Below, piece by piece: positions 1 through 11,539 of a stretch of DNA of 64,000 nucleotides. A model generated the notes under the pieces. The model saw only the letters and a program-made list of their open reading frames with translations. It was not told the DNA's origin and made no database searches. The first letter of the stretch is position 1; each line of letters starts with the position of its first letter. The position numbers were made by a program, and so were the translations under genes. The stretch covers positions 1,922,001 through 1,986,000 of the forward strand of contig NADL03000599.1 in NCBI GenBank assembly GCA_002205965.3, written 5' to 3'. This stretch comes from Kappaphycus alvarezii (taxonomy: Eukaryota; Rhodophyta; Florideophyceae; Gigartinales; Solieriaceae).

Positions 1-187
1 CGCCGTCGTTCAGTACTTAAGCCTTAACTCCGTCGGCACTTCTTTGTCGGCGGGGCAAGGAGGAATTGTCTAGTACACCGTGCCCTGCACTTTACAGATA
101 TCCTTCGCCCCGCCTTTCTATCTTCAGACCATTCTAACATCCTCTCTTCTCTTCCTCCGCCAAGATCCTGGTCTCTTTGTTATCTAT

Positions 188-634
188 CTAGTGTCTATTG
201 GACCGTTGTCCTCATATGAGGACTACTTTTAGCACTTCTTTTTCAATACAAATTTTTTTTACCTCAGCGCATTTCTTGTCCCTCCGCATTAGTTCATGAG
301 TGTAGATGGCCGATCAAAACAAACTTTTCAAGATTGTTGACCTCGGTGAAGGCTAGACCAGTTTTCCCTCACCAGCTTCCGCTCTTTGCAAGAAGTTGTG
401 AAAACGACTTCATTTTGGAAGGTAAAATAGTTCGTATTATCGTGGGGGTTTCAGAAACGAGTGCCCATGTACAGTAAAAATTACTGTACTGGAACTAAAC
501 ATAAAAAACCTTTTTACCAGTAAAAATTTCGGGCTTTCAAAACATTTTCCTTTCCAAAATGTAACGGAAATTGTCCTCATATGAGGACAAAGTGTGCCTC
601 ATATGAGGACAGTGCGTGGTCGGATAGACACTAG
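188..634 (+). mobile_element. Short TIR transposon (MITE-like), copy 1
   Basis: A 447-bp non-coding element whose ends are inverted copies of CTAGTGTCTAT(T/C)(G/C)GACC. A second, oppositely oriented copy lies at 29976-30401, which defines both boundaries. Just inside each end sits the perfect 16-bp palindrome GTCCTCATATGAGGAC (208-223 and 573-588), with a partial third copy at 596-610. All four ends in the two copies carry CTAG, so the target is either TA (Tc1/mariner style, flanked by C and G) or CTAG itself. No reading frame of note lies inside, so it is non-autonomous. Confidence 0.8.
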
Positions 635-1689
635 AACCCGTATCGCGCCACAGAACTGTTTGACCGAATGTGATATTACGTACTGTACCGTATATTGCAC
701 TGTACAGTACAGTATACTGTACTATGCTGTACTGTACTGTTTATAAATGATGTTCTATTTTTGCAATTTTTCCATTGAATATGTACTTAGTATTGTAATG
801 CTCTTATTTTCTGCCTACAACGAACTTCATGCGCGTTTCTGGATTCCTTTCACTGGATCGCTGACTGGAAGCTTGGTTTCTGGTGTTTTATGTTGTATTG
901 TATAAAGCCATGTAGTTGTTTTAAAAGGAAGAGATTCGTACGTCGTTGATACTGGTTGGAATAGCCAGGCGCTAGATACTGTAAGCCCTAGTCTGAACCC
1001 CAGTTCGCAATTTTCCTCGGTGTTCCCGCACCCTCCTGTGAGGGTTAGTCCTCAAGAATAGTACAACATGCAGCTTCCAAAAATTCCACATTAAATTAAT
1101 ATGGGCTATTACACTAATGTAAGATGCCGTAATGCCCTACATTACATATCGAAAAGGTTTAATGGTCAGATTGAAGCGGTTGGAAGCCACATGCAGCGGT
1201 GGTTACAAACCGCGATCCACTCTCCACTTCTACAGTACTGCAGTGTACACGATAGATAATCAATGAAGTAAAGTAGCTCCTCCCTAATTACTGTACGCAT
1301 CGCTTACTCGTACATACATATACTGTACACTGCACTGTACTGTACTGTACTGGCGTATCTTTGCTACAGAGGGGAAGAAGGGTCATTTGCGAGAAGGTAT
1401 ACAGGAGAGAGAGAAACTTTATTGGAGCATTTGCAAAACGTGCCAGGAATACAGTATCATATGGTAGAGCAAAGCGTGCAACATTTGGCGATTAACAGCA
1501 ATCGCAGTTTGTTGCTTACCCAATGAGCTGATAACTACGAAAAGTTGACGTCGGCTACCCGGACTACCATCAAGAGAAAGAAGGAACCGTACTCATTACT
1601 TATGAAAGCAATATATCCGGAAATTCGTTGCTACTCCGACCCGGTCATTGGCCCAGTAGAACCAATATTCTTTTAACAGATGCCGTTAC
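635..1689. other. No gene seen; TACTG/TACAG-rich tracts
   Basis: No coding region is supported. The stretch holds runs built from TACTG/CAGTA pentamers at about 678-742 and 1318-1352, the same motif found in arrays upstream of several genes in the window. Confidence 0.6.
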
Positions 1690-2405
1690 CTTTGGTACCG
1701 CGTAGCGCGCTTCCGGTGGCGTGGAAACAACCGACCACATCTTCCGTGAAATCTTTAAATAAAGGTCCCAGTTCCCCCTCCGTTGGCAACGTGTTTGCGT
1801 GGCACGTTTTCCGCTCAGCCGGCCTTGACTAAGAGTTTGAGAATCACCTCCCCGGTACGGACTACAGGCCCGCCGACAGTCTCCTCGTGCAACCCCCGCG
1901 TGACACTGAAGCTGGCCTGCCAGACCGACCTATCGCATGCGACGTCGCCGTGACGTCCCCGTTTAAGCAGTCCTCAATTACCAAAGCGACGCAAGTCGCC
2001 GGTGAGGATGCCACCCTCAATCACCAACGCAAGGTCCAAGACCTACAGCACAAGCTGTCAAGGCGCCTGGTGCCCCCCTCTCTGCCCTCCCGCGACCCAG
2101 GTTTCCAATTCTAGCCTCTGGTTTTCGACTCTCTCAGTGCCCCTTCTCCGGAGACGGCATTATTCATCGAAGAGTTTGTACCATGTGCAGCCAGGAAATG
2201 TCACACCTCGGACGCTACTATTCGCACACGCATCTACCAGCGTATCAGTTGCACTTTCTGGTCGTCGGTGGCTATGGCCATCATATCGCGCGGACCACTG
2301 CATGTGACCGATTTGGGTAATGCAGTCCTGTCAAACCTGCCACTTACTAAAGGGTTGGAAAGCGATGGATACCCAGCTCATGAAAAAGATTACGGACTTT
2401 TTTAA
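1690..2405 (+). pseudogene. Non-LTR retrotransposon fragment, endonuclease end (lineage A)
   Basis: This is the broken C-terminal end of a non-LTR reverse transcriptase polyprotein with a restriction-like (PD-(D/E)XK) endonuclease. Visible pieces in order are SAGLD, a stop, EFEN, then PGTDYRPAD, then ACDVAVTSPF, then HQRKVQDLQHKLSRRL, a second stop, and IRTRIYQRIS through to a stop at 2403-2405. The RPAD and CDVAV motifs fit the nuclease active-site region of R2/CRE-type elements. The order and several motifs are shared with the opposite-strand fragment at 3080-3985, so the homology call does not rest on one weak match. Two in-frame stops make it non-functional. Confidence 0.6.
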
Positions 2406-3079
2406 TTGCTGATCACGTTTATCTCGTCTTTTCGTAGCGAAGAACTGTACCAGAGTAACTCTGTTGTGTATGATAGCATATTTTGAAAGTTATTTTCCAA
2501 GCGTTGCTGCATTGATCTACAAGGGGAAAAGCTTTGTTGCTTTATTAATTTAGAGGCAGTGGCTGCTAACCGACAGCCGTGTACCAAGCATGAAGAGCGG
2601 ACATTGATCTACATGATTTCCTGCAGGGGTTCTGAAATGACCATTTATAAGTTACTGCGTGAAGTGGCGACATGGTACCTATCTTACTTCGCGAAAAGAG
2701 CTAACGGTACCTGGAAAGATCTAGTTTTGCACAAAGTGTATTAATCTGATGCCCCATGAACTTCACAGAACTTTCATAGCCAGGCACATTGGAAGAGAAT
2801 GGTCTTTATCCATGGTTCTGGAGAAAATCTCATCTCTGCACCAATCGCACATTAGAGTGAATCGCACTTAGTCTACGAGAGTATAATTATTAAGTCATCA
2901 TTCCTTTGCTTGCAGGAGCCTAACAAACAGGCTTTGTTGATGAAATTGCATCAAAGCTATGTGCTGTAGAATGCCCCCGACTGGGCCTCCTCTTAGAACT
3001 TCCGTATCCCTATGGCAAACTTTACTGCATTCATATCAAAGGTCCAGTGCAGGAACCAAGACTATTTAGCTAGCTAAGT
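2406..3079. other. No gene seen
   Basis: This is the spacer between two convergent retrotransposon fragments. I see short open frames only, none with recognisable motifs. Confidence 0.5.
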
Positions 3080-3985
3080 GCTAACTGGGTAGTCCACTTC
3101 GGCCAAGTGCATAGGTGTGCGTGACACGATAGCGTTCGCCAGAGAAGATCAGATCGTGTAACTAATGCGCCGATAGATTCTAGTTCGGATAACTCCATCA
3201 AACGTATGAAGCTTCACGATGAGCGGGAGGAGATCCTCTATGACGAGGATAGTAGCGGGAAAGGGCGAACCCAGGGAATCGAAAGCCAGCGGCTGGAATT
3301 CGAAGTTGGGGGCCTGTGTGGGGTTGTCGGAAGGGGGCGGGAGTCGACGCGACAGTTTGCGTCCAAGGCCAGTGACCTTGTTGCTGTGATCAACTGAAGC
3401 AGCACCTCTCACGCCACGAGTAGCCTTTGATCTTACGTCGACCTTGAACGATGAGACAACGGCGACGTCGCAGGCATTGGGGTGTTTCGCAGTGCCGTCG
3501 GGAGCTGCTGGTTGCTGGACGATGATGTCAGCTGGTCGTAGCTCGGTGCCTGGCACCAGGAGGGGACCTCAAACTGGCAGTCTAGACCGGCTGCACTGGC
3601 GACACGGTCAGCGATGACGTTGCGGAGCGAGTCATGCCGGTATTTGTGACCGAACTTGGAAGGGCACAGGTCCACTAAGTGGTCTCCGAACCTGTCCATG
3701 GGTCTTTTGCAATGCTCACAGTTCGGAGGGAGCGAATCATCGTAAACAGACGGTCGAAAGTAGCGACGTATCTGGTCTTCCAGTGCACCACCGACACTTC
3801 CGTGTCGGTGGTGGGATGGGCGAAAAGGAACGCGGCATCGGGCTTTTGCGGAATACGAGGCCGCATATCTGGTTCCTGACTGCGGCGGCTGTGTGATCCC
3901 CAGGATTTGGGGAACGAACCCAGACTTCGTCGTCCCATTGTGCCTTGGCCAGCGCCTGCTGCACACCATTTAAGTAGGTTTGCAC
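3080..3985 (-). pseudogene. Non-LTR retrotransposon fragment, zinc finger and endonuclease (lineage A)
   Basis: Read on the minus strand, it starts with a cysteine/histidine cluster (CEHCKRPMDRFGDHLVDLC), then HKYRHDSLRNVIADRVASAAGLD. After a frame change near 3550 follow LRPADIIVQQP, ACDVAVVSSF and IRTRIYRRIS. This is the usual order CCHC-like finger, helix, restriction-like nuclease at the C-terminus of R2/CRE-type non-LTR elements. The finger plus GDHxxxxC signature is the same as in the better preserved element at 53.8-56.2 kb. Only this end of the element is present, as expected for a 5'-truncated insertion, and it is frameshifted. Confidence 0.65.
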
Positions 3986-5394
3986 GTGGGTGTGCTCTGC
4001 AGGGAGGGGAAGCGAGTTGAAGGTGCCCGGGTCGACGGAGTAGGGATGGCTGGGGATGCGGAGGACAAACTCCCAGAGGGGAACTGCTACTGGGCGGGGG
4101 AAGAAAGGAGCCTATATAATCAAATAGTACAGGGATCCCCTATGCCATATACTGAAATCCCGGGACCGTTCTTCAAAATGCCGTCTTGACAAAACTTTCA
4201 GGTTCTATTCTCATTGACGTTAAGGAGATAGTGCAAATAGCAACTTCAGATTACCCGTATAGTTTTAATCATGATAACTTTTAAAAAGGGGGGAAAATTG
4301 GGGTGTTTTAATGATTAAAAAATAGGGTGGCCTATGAGCCTACTTCTTAAAGTAAAGCAATTATTCCGGAGGCGCAGGAAGAGGCATCTTGGGCCTTTCT
4401 GAGATTCAAATTTGGAACCAATTTAACAGCGCACTCGCTCTTAGAGTAAGTCTTCCGCAAGAAAATACACGGATGAGTATTACTGCTACGTACGCCGGAA
4501 TAATATGCAAGACCGAAAGCAGCATCACTTCCACACACTTCCTCTTAGTAATCCTTTCCGGTAGGGAAGGATAGAATCCATCTTGTTGTGTTTGTACTAC
4601 AATTCCTTTTCGACAAATATTTGTTTTGCGTAACTTTTAAAGGCATGGCGTAGATCTCTCCACTATTTTGCATTGCAATTTGTGTATGGACCTTGAATTA
4701 ATGGCTTTGTTCGGACAGGTGAAATGAGCACCGAATTTCTACAGTTTTCCTGTAATGTAGCTCTATCTCCTTCCCTACTCAAAAAGTACTTTGCTGGCTC
4801 GTGATATTTATTACAGTGTTACTCAATCCATGATATGTGTAAAACGGTAGAGCTCTCGTTACAGAGGCAGAAAATCATCACTGCTGCCATGCTACCGTAG
4901 AAAAATCCAAATATTTGTTATATCTGCTTTCTTTCTATCTTTATACAACCCTTCAACCCTTCCAGTAGACTCCCTCAGCTTGGTTCCTTGATACCATCTT
5001 ACTCTACTTCCCTATCTTACTGGCACCGATCCATGGCCCTTTTTGCCGCTATTCTTTCATCCTTCTCCGTTGCTTCCCTCAGCTTAGTTCCATGGTATCC
5101 ATGCGTCATTTTCCAATCTTATGGGAACGGCTCCATCATCCCTCTTGGCGCTTACTTAAGTGGGTTACTTGATGTGGCATGATTTCAGTGCTTTTCAGTA
5201 GTTTAACAGGCGTAAGACCGGTATCAGACCTCCTCCGTAATGGGATTATTCGGAAGAGTAAGGCGATACAAAGTGATGAGATGTCTGCAATCTTAACGAA
5301 TCATAATTTCCTTGATACTTTAGTTTCTTTTGACGTCCTGAGATTCAAGCAGTGTGTGTAATATTTCTGCACAATAAATAAGAAAACAACGTGA
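3986..5394. other. No gene; one retroelement tail and a short duplication
   Basis: The segment 4281-4330 is, in reverse complement, nearly the same as 23201-23245 (AATCATTAAAACACCCCAAT) and looks like a 3' tail of a non-LTR element on the minus strand. About 4968-5140 contains two diverged copies of a roughly 100-bp unit (CCCTCAGCTTGGTTCC / CCCTCAGCTTAGTTCC). Nothing else is recognisable. Confidence 0.45.
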
Positions 5395-5490
5395 AATGGG
5401 GGGTTAATTTACTGTGGTAGATATGTGGTTGGTACCCAGTAAATTTTTACCGGAGCGTAGATACCGAATATTGGCCAAGCCAATTGCAAA
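5395..5490 (-). repeat. Detached 3' tail of the 53.8-kb non-LTR family
   Basis: In reverse complement this about 95-bp stretch matches the 3' untranslated region at about 56250-56345 (CAATTGGC, ACGCT, GTAAATT, ACTGTGGTAGATATGTGG in rc) with a handful of differences. No coding part follows on the minus strand, so it is a severely 5'-truncated insertion or a deletion remnant. Confidence 0.65.
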
Positions 5491-5919
5491 AAAATAAGAA
5501 AACATGGTTCGCTTCAGCTCATTGTCATTTACCATCCGATTTTCAGTTCTTGCATACCAGTCAGCGAAGGTACTCGCATTGCCGATTATATATTTTCTAG
5601 TAAAGGGCGGCGACCATGCCTTCTTGACAAAAAAGAACGCCTGCTTGACAAAAGGTATTGGATGAATGTCTACATGTAACTAAGACTTCCTGCAATAAAA
5701 ATCTCTAAAATGCAAAGAAAGTGACAAGAGTATACCTGGTGCAGTTATACAGCATACTTGGAGAGATGCCATTCACTCATTACTTATCTAGTAAGGTTGA
5801 TCTGAATGACACCTGACTAAAGCACGTACGGGACTACATAATCTGCGACGCAGTAGATTATCGCCGCCAGCTTCGATCAGAAGCAAAGGGAAGCGTTCGA
5901 CCAATTCCAATTGCCCTGC

Positions 5920-6425
5920 CCGGATCAGGTCTGGCTTTAGGCCTCTCTTCCATTCTGAATGGGCGGTCTCGGTCTCCTGCAAACGTCGGACATTACCGAG
6001 GCGGCTTACGCAACATCTGTAATCGATTCTCTCCGTCTTCTCTCCGACCTGCTCACCCTTTCCCACGACAGTCACTTGGAAGAGGTCCCCCGGTCTGCCA
6101 TATCGCTCCTATCTTCCCGCCATCCGCAGCTGTCTTCGTCACTAACGGCTTTTGCACTTCTCGAGCGTTGTTCGTCGCCCGTCCCCGGTGAAAGGAATAT
6201 CCTCCTCTCCCCCGTCGGGATTGATATCTATGGCGCCTTAGGCAACGAGGGCCAGAAATTCTTCCGAATCCTCGCTTCCTTCGCTGCTTCCTATGGTGGT
6301 TCCTCTCCTCAGCAGTAACTTCGCGACTTCGTCACCCGCTTTGCGTTTAGCCCCCGAGTGATGCAGGCGCGACAGGTTGGCACCCGCTGCCTGCCCATGT
6401 AGCTGATCTCTGAATACTCTCCGCA
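5920..6425 (+). pseudogene. Non-LTR retrotransposon fragment, post-RT region
   Basis: A reading frame beginning ASLPF, stop, MGGLGLLQTSDITEAAYATS is the 'QASLP..GGLGLR' segment found after the reverse transcriptase core of restriction-like-endonuclease non-LTR elements. It stays open to a stop at 6316-6318, and a weaker continuation (VMQARQVGTRC) can be read beyond. The match rests on one motif block and the rest is compositionally compatible. Broken and truncated at both sides. Confidence 0.45.
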
Positions 6426-6429
6426 CACT

Positions 6430-9400
6430 GTCGTGCCTTAGGACTCGTAAATATTTACCACCACCACATTCGGGACCACTGCAGTGCAGTACAGTTCATA
6501 GATTGCACATGCGTCTAGCTGGATACTGGGGCAAAGTGTGGGGTAGTTTAATTTTGAAAGATATCATGGTTGTTATCCGGCGTCTTGGTCTGTAGGGGGT
6601 CTAACTTATGGAAGGCCACCACAAGGGACGCTCACAGTGTCCCTCAAAAGACCGGAGTAAAACCGGCTAGATACCGTACTGTGCCCAAAACCTACTGCAG
6701 CAGTGCTGTACCGTCGCATGCGAATCAGATCTGAATGGATTGCTGCGGTGTTTGATTACCTTTCCTCGCTATCACATGTAGTATATTGAATACATGTAGC
6801 AAAGCCAAAACGCCAATACCTTTTTGGCCCCATTCTCACTTTTTCGCCACAGCAAAAGCTTAGTGATCTTCTATTGGAACATACAGTAATTATCGTAAGT
6901 CAAAAGCGTCCTTATCTAATGAGAGGGTCAAGAAATTCTTGTGATCAATAGGCCCTCTCCAGACTCGCAGTAATAAGGAGCTTCTACATCTTTCAAACGT
7001 CTCTACACCGCGCGAGAAGCTTGGGAGAGCTACCTGAGGTTCTACGTTGTACAGCTAAGGTCGAAAGGAACTTTCGCGGGCTTCTGCGTCCCTAGACATC
7101 TCATACCCCTGTGATGGGTATACATATGCAAAATAAGCCTCCTTAAAACCCGAGGCGTTAGAACCCATTTTATAAATCAGATTTCAAATTCGAGAGGGAC
7201 AGCAAAACATAATTAGAAGCTTGCGCAATACGTAACATACCGCAGTGAGCTGGACAGGTTTTATTTGGCTGCATAAGAATCCCGCCATGTCGTTCTCAGA
7301 AATTCACTTTCGAGCATTAGGTATCCTCTAACCAAATCGTCGGTTCGTATCCCTTTTTTGACATTAATTCTCTCGGGAAATTTGAAAAACGGCATATGTG
7401 GAGACTCAGTCTCCCTCGGAATAGCTTCCTAGGTATTCTGTTCTGTCTTGTTTAGTCTCTATTCAAAAAAGGTTAGGCTGTGAAAGTTTAAAATCATTAG
7501 ACTCAATACATGTAATATATGCCTGCACCGCTCCAATATGAGTCAGTCGATTTTGGTTGTCGATTTTTGTTACTTGTGAAATGAAACTGCGGCTTGAACC
7601 ACTGGCTACACTTTGTCCAAAAATCTACTATGGTGACTGTTTCTTATTTCAGAAACAAAAGGTACAGTTTCAACCCGGAAACGACAATGCAATTACCTTC
7701 GTAATTAAACTTTGATATGAAAAGCAGTATACTGAAGTGGAAGTAGTGTGTAAACAACAGTGTTCAACTGAAACGGTCTCCTGCTGATTCCGAAACGGTC
7801 TCGTCGAAGGCTGCATTGTAAATGGCGCGGCTTTGCTTTAGAGGAGATGTTCGCACAAGAGCAGAAAATGTGTCCTGGAATGCGCAGGATTTCATTGTGG
7901 AACAGAGGTAAAAAAATATAGCGAATTTTAATTTCAAATTTTGTATCGGTATTTACAATAAAAGCTCTATCTGTCAGCTGTATTGAATACACAATGGTAG
8001 CAAGTACATATGTCATCAATTGGGAAACATGTGGAAAACGTGTCTAATGAAACAAGGGACCAGAGCAAATTGTCGAAAGGTCGCGTAGAGGGATTCCGCC
8101 GAGTTGTTCTGAACTTCCTGGCCCCTCGTTCAAACACAGGGTGAGTGTGACAACCTAATTCTCAATGCATCGATGATAAACTTGACATGTATTTTCATTG
8201 ATATCGATATTATTAATTTACTCAAGTATGAAAAGCGTCAAGATTACCACCAGTAATCACAATGCTGCTGAATTCACATGCTTGCAGACTAGGTATCTCC
8301 ACAGCCAGCTATTTTTGCTTCATTAATATTTTCACGTAGTTTGCTCATCTCGACACTTCATGCAACTGTCGGTGATCCTCAAATATCGCGTAACAAATGA
8401 AGCAAGCAACTGTCTTTCATAAATGAGAGGTCTAGATGAACGAAATTTTTCCAGCGCAGTAGCAGTAAAACAAGTTTGCTGAACAAAAAAGTGGAAAACC
8501 TAAAAACTTGAAAATTGCCTTGGGGAACCCCTTTCTTGTTGTCATCTTTGCGATGGCCAAGATGTGCCATCCGCAGGTGTGCGTAGCTGTTTTATTGTAT
8601 AGCACAGCCATTTTTGCCTTGAGCACGTGAATTTGTTTACTCGTTGTGATTGGAGTTACTACTGCAAATTGCATTGCCCCTCCATTCCGAGCGAAAGTCT
8701 GGAAACGCTCTGGAACCACCAAATCCACCTCTAGATGTTAGGTTATTACAAAGTAAATGTTGGAAACTATCCTTTTACAAGCTGTTCATTGTCTTTCTTT
8801 TGCTTTGAATATAAGTTTCTGTATCCTTCAAACCTCTCCGTAGTAATTTTCCCTGGATAGCATGTCTTTGGATACAAACCATTTACACTTTGGATAAAAG
8901 CAAAAATATTAATAGTTAAAAGTACGTTCATGAGCGATAACTGCTGATCCTCGGGTAAGTTGCGGAACATTTGTTACACTGCCAGAAGCAAAACGGTAAC
9001 ATAACATTATGCTTTTTCTGTAATACGTTTCTTTTCTGTAAAGCATTTTGTTGACGGGTTCTAATTGTATGCTCTTTATCCGTTCACCTTTCGGGGAAGT
9101 ATTTGTCGTAATTTAGCATATTGGATGGATGAATTGGCTAAACTTGTTGAAATCCATGCAAGAAGAAAGTATTTAAAGAAGACAGTAAAAGCGGGCCAAA
9201 TGCTGACTCAATTGCAACCCTTCCCAAAGACGAAGGTACCATTAAAAGTAAAGCGTGAAAAGATCGTTATCAGTTGAGATCAGCTCTTTGCTACCGCGAG
9301 GGTGACTTGGGAAGCATGTTTTAGTTTGGATCAAAGACACAAAACATTGGCATACGTAACTTTTTCGCAGTTTTTGTGACAAGAACGTGCCGTGATGCGC

Positions 9401-9976
9401 CGTGGGGATTTCCAGAGTTCTGGAAATGCGGCGAAACTTACGTACAGTAATACTCAGCGTACTGAAACGTCCTTCACGTAAAATTGTGTGTAAGTTTGTT
9501 GGTTTCGGCCGTCTCCATCCTTTCACTAGCTGTAACTATGTCAGTTAAAATGCATGTCAAGGGAAAATGCGTACAGTATTCATTTTCGCCTTGCGACAAA
9601 TGCATTAGAGAGTATGAAAATGACTTCTCGTACTGTTTTTCGTAAATTTGCAGGAAACAGTGTTGTAGACGGTTGTCTCGGTGCAGGAGAGAGCTGCATC
9701 TGTTCCGAAGCAAAGCCAATTTCATACTTTCAATGCAACGATCCCCAATCTCTCTAAAACTTGACTAACAACAGAATTGGTTAATTAAGTGTTTATTCGT
9801 TCTCTTACTGAGTCTACACAGATTCTAGTGTCTTGCGTTGCTAACACTCTTGCATTGTGCCAGTTTGCCTTTGTTGGAATTTGGGAACTTGAATCGACGG
9901 TACCTCGAAAGTGGCCGGCGCTAATCTTGTTTATTAGACGACACTCCGGCCCTCCAGTCTCAAGGAAGGAAGCGAG
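6430..9976. other. Long stretch without a recognisable gene
   Basis: About 3.5 kb of AT-richer sequence with only short open frames, none of which shows a family motif. I see no clear repeat shared with the rest of the window. The last few hundred bases presumably contain the promoter of the RWP-RK gene. Confidence 0.5.
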
Positions 9977-11539
9977 ATGGCATCCGGACATCAATACCAT
10001 TCTCGTTATTTGGGACAAACTCCTCCAACTATGACATCCCAAGACGATACATCCCCGACAAGCACTGGGGATCCAAACACCAAGCAGATTGCCTTCGCAT
10101 CTTATGCTTCTCAAGCCCCCGTCTGTCATTTACCGACAGATCACCTTTCAAATTCGTTACCTCCATCGGATTGTCCTTTCGGTGTAGGACTCCTCGCATC
10201 ACAAAAGAAGGGATCCTCTCTTCCAGTTTTCCTGCCGCTGAGCTCCCCAAGACCAGTATCGGCTTGCCATGGTGCGGTTGCAAAGGGACCACTTCTCATC
10301 AGCGGTGTCGCAGCCGAGTCTTCCTCTCTGAGTAGTTTCGACCTAGAGTTAAACTTGCTGGAGCAAGCATTGCGAAGGGATGATGCGAGTACGAAAGTCG
10401 GCTCGAACACCAACTTACCTCCGAGATCAGAAAGGAGATGTCCTGTCGGGTCATTAGATCAAGAGTACTTCTTCTCAGATATCCTGGGTGAGAATGAGAT
10501 AACCTCTGAGGAATTCTCCACGATGACGAAAACAGAGGATGTTATTCAAGACGCCACACATATTCCAATGCTTACCGGGAGTGTAATGGCTACGAATCAG
10601 GCTGGCACCAGAAATTGCGACATTCATGGAATTGAAACGGTAGGAATTGACTCTCAATTCTCAGGGGCCTTTGGAGCCCTTGTTGGATCCGACATTTCGG
10701 GAGATTTGAATTGCTCAGATGCTAACTGCAGCACAGCTCCAGGGAATGAAATCACTGCAACAAGCGTGGCTAGCAGGGACGGAGTGTCATCTGCGCTACC
10801 AGCCACAAAGCTTCCCACGAGAAGGGAGACATTGGGTCACGGGGCTGCCTTTATCGGAGGGCATTCTAATCTAATGAATCGAGGGGATTCAGGGAGGATT
10901 CGGAAGCCGTGGAGGCTATCCAGAAAAATGAAGACAAATTTACCGGCCCTCTCGGGAGCCAAAGCCAAATCGTTGATGTCGATGACTGGTAGAGATACTC
11001 AAGTCCAAGATCTGGTTCAGTCTCCAATAAGTGATAGTTCCATGATCAGTCGCGAAATAGGTAGCCATCCAGACTTATATGGGAACCTAAGTATGGATCT
11101 TCGCAGTAAGGTAGATCGACTTCATGCCAAGATCGCTGCAATGCCTCGTCGAAAGCTTCGTGAAAGCCTGGCAAAGGGCGTCACTATAGATGATATTGAG
11201 CCGTTACTGTGTGTCAACAGAGACGAGCTCGCCACGATGCTAGGACTTGGAGTTACTACTTGGAAAATGTTCGTCCATCATACTCTAGGCATCCCACGAT
11301 GGCCTGCTCGTGCCCTGAAATCTCAGCAGGTGAAAGAGAAGAAACTATTGCAGAAGAAGTTGGAGGCGGAACAGAGGGGCGAGCTCGAAATGGCGGCAAG
11401 GGTGCAAAAGGAGCTTGACCGCTTGATACAAGCGCACATTCGCCAGAGAAAGCTTTTCCGGAATGAGGCTAAACTACGAATGACGAGAGCCCCGATTCAG
11501 AAGCAGAGTGGTTTCATTGCGAGTGCGGGCCGCTTGTAG
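9977..11539 (+). CDS. RWP-RK domain protein
   Basis: An intact 520-residue intronless reading frame. The first ~385 residues are Ser/Thr-rich and low in recognisable structure. Residues about 402-450 read VTIDDIEPLLCVNRDELATM then LGLGVTTWKMF and GIPRWPARALKS. This is the RWP-RK layout: a helix where ligand-less DNA-binding regulators have 'LSLEDLSKYF', a second helix with 'A..LGV....LK', then RWP followed by a basic stretch. The RK pair is replaced by RALK, so the motif is divergent. Directly after it, residues about 450-505 form a highly charged helix likely to be a coiled coil (KKLLQKKLEAEQRGELEMAA). RWP-RK proteins are transcription factors of plants, algae and some protists, linked to nitrogen status or gamete development. 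Which of these applies here cannot be told. An alternative start is the Met at 10031. Confidence 0.75.
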   Translation: MASGHQYHSRYLGQTPPTMTSQDDTSPTSTGDPNTKQIAFASYASQAPVCHLPTDHLSNSLPPSDCPFGVGLLASQKKGSSLPVFLPLSSPRPVSACHGAVAKGPLLISGVAAESSSLSSFDLELNLLEQALRRDDASTKVGSNTNLPPRSERRCPVGSLDQEYFFSDILGENEITSEEFSTMTKTEDVIQDATHIPMLTGSVMATNQAGTRNCDIHGIETVGIDSQFSGAFGALVGSDISGDLNCSDANCSTAPGNEITATSVASRDGVSSALPATKLPTRRETLGHGAAFIGGHSNLMNRGDSGRIRKPWRLSRKMKTNLPALSGAKAKSLMSMTGRDTQVQDLVQSPISDSSMISREIGSHPDLYGNLSMDLRSKVDRLHAKIAAMPRRKLRESLAKGVTIDDIEPLLCVNRDELATMLGLGVTTWKMFVHHTLGIPRWPARALKSQQVKEKKLLQKKLEAEQRGELEMAARVQKELDRLIQAHIRQRKLFRNEAKLRMTRAPIQKQSGFIASAGRL

